This document shows, in pieces, positions 5,443-6,285 of a DNA stretch of 6,285 nucleotides. Every line of letters begins with the position of its first letter. The first letter of the stretch is position 1. The position numbers and the translations under genes are program-made. The stretch is from NCBI GenBank assembly GCA_024682015.1, contig JAIKZT010000138.1, forward strand, positions 1 to 6,285. The letters are read 5' to 3'. This DNA comes from Clostridia bacterium (GTDB lineage Bacteria > Bacillota > Clostridia > Peptostreptococcales > Anaerovoracaceae). A model generated the notes under the pieces. That model was not told the DNA's origin, ran no database searches, and was given only the letters and a program-made list of their open reading frames with translations.

Positions 5443-6285
5443 ATGATCATCAAACGCATCAAAGACAAAACAGCCGTCATTCAGCTGACGAACGCGAAAG
5501 CGCGGGTCGCCCTCTTTGACAAGGGGTCGCCCGAGTTCCTGTTTGCGACGGAAGAGACCCTCCCGAAGGGAGCCGTAGAAGACGGCTACATCCGGGACAT
5601 GGAAGCCGTCCGGCAGGTGCTCAGCCAGATCCTTACGCAGCCGGATCTGAAACGGGTCAAAAGAGCGGTCTTTACGCTCAGCAGTTCCCACATCATCGCT
5701 TCTTCCGCGACGGTTCCCGTCATGAAGGAGAAAAAGCTGGAGAAGATGCTGCACGCGAACATGGACCTCTATTTCCCCGTGGACACGTCGGACTACAACG
5801 TAGTCTGGTCCTCCGGGAATCTGAGTTCCAAGGCCGTGGAAGGCGCCATCACGCTGTGGGCCGTGCCGAACGGGCTGCTTGCCAGCTACTATCATCTGGC
5901 CAACTCTCTGGGACTTTCCGTGCTGGCCATGGACTATGCGGGTCACGCGCTGGCAAACGCGAAAAATCTCGATTTTGAAGGACCGGTGCCCGCCTCGGAA
6001 GAGGGCACGATCCTGCATGTCGCCGCGGATGACGAGCATCTGCTCGCAACGTTCAGCCGAAACGGGGAGATCCGCCTGCAGCGGCTGATGATGCGTTCCT
6101 CCTCGGAGGGTGACCCGACGTCTCTGGCGCTGGACATCAATGAGATGCAAATGCTGCTGGACTACTACGTGGAGTCCGTCGACAGCAACGCCGGCGAGAT
6201 CACGTGCGCGCTCAGCGGCGACCTGGCGGCCAGCCGCGACTGGAAGGAAGCCATTCCCCGCGATCTGGACCTGCATCTGAAGGCT
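5443..6285 (+). CDS. pilM: PilM-like actin-fold pilus assembly protein, N-terminal 281 residues (3' end outside window)
   Basis: The frame is open from the ATG at 5443 to the end of the window. PilM is the cytoplasmic actin-like protein that binds the PilN N-terminus and joins the alignment complex to the PilB/PilC motor. The PilM pattern is seen in LPKGAVEDGYIRD (40-52), VFTLSSSHIIASSATVP (about 76-92) and the following KKLEKMLHANMDLYFPVDTSDYNVVW, which matches the 1C-subdomain stretch leading to the (Y)xPF region. The usual phosphate-1 motif (GIDIGSSxxK) is replaced by VIQLTNAKARV (12-22), and the second phosphate loop (DIGAxxT) appears as HVAADDEHL (192-200), so ATP binding may be lost. 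It starts 3 bases after pilD with only a weak GAG upstream, implying coupling. Its position just after pilD, where pilM-N-O commonly begin, supports the call. Confidence 0.8.
   Translation, partial: MIIKRIKDKTAVIQLTNAKARVALFDKGSPEFLFATEETLPKGAVEDGYIRDMEAVRQVLSQILTQPDLKRVKRAVFTLSSSHIIASSATVPVMKEKKLEKMLHANMDLYFPVDTSDYNVVWSSGNLSSKAVEGAITLWAVPNGLLASYYHLANSLGLSVLAMDYAGHALANAKNLDFEGPVPASEEGTILHVAADDEHLLATFSRNGEIRLQRLMMRSSSEGDPTSLALDINEMQMLLDYYVESVDSNAGEITCALSGDLAASRDWKEAIPRDLDLHLKA

Noticed and set aside
5434..6276. Minus-strand frame (280 codons) over the right end
   Set aside because: The + strand frame from 5443 shows PilM features and tight operon spacing; the minus frame is Gln/Val/His-rich without a domain.
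1..6285. CRISPR array, tRNA, rRNA, insertion sequence or phage attachment site
   Set aside because: No regular repeat-spacer pattern, cloverleaf, transposase or integrase sequence seen; the window is almost wholly filled by the pil genes.

Overview
The window holds a type IV pilus (T4P) assembly operon on the + strand, running pilB - pilT - pilC - pilD - pilM. It is preceded by the 3' end of an unrelated-looking alanine-rich gene and a structured 183-base intergenic region. The DNA looks GC-rich by eye (codons end mostly in C or G). It is clearly bacterial. TTG starts with strong AGGAG-type ribosome sites, a consensus-like -10 box and the B-T-C-D-M order would fit a Firmicutes-type lineage, possibly a diderm one such as the Negativicutes. 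The window alone does not prove this assignment.

Layout: 1-402 is the last 133 codons of an Ala/Lys-rich protein I do not recognise. 403-585 carries its GC-rich terminator hairpin, a perfect 20-bp inverted repeat, a small competing terminator-like hairpin, a consensus TTGACA box and a 7-bp leader hairpin. pilB starts at a TTG at 586 rather than at the longer in-frame GTG (475), which lies inside the hairpins. pilT follows after 9 bases. A 99-base AT-richer gap contains a perfect TATAAT and an inverted repeat. pilC then starts at a second TTG (3460). pilD and pilM follow with 3-base gaps, and pilM runs off the right end. On the minus strand I see only shadow reading frames.

Together the genes encode the pilus motor and platform. 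PilB is the extension ATPase and PilT the retraction ATPase. PilC is the inner-membrane platform both act on. PilD cleaves and methylates prepilins. PilM is the cytoplasmic actin-like ring protein that normally links PilN/O to the motor. No pilin gene is in the window.

I see no new defence or mobile system. The points most worth a second look are the nested, mutually exclusive RNA structures and promoter-like site before pilB, the PilM whose ATP-binding motifs appear eroded, the paired TTG starts, and a D-to-S change in the PilT Asp box.
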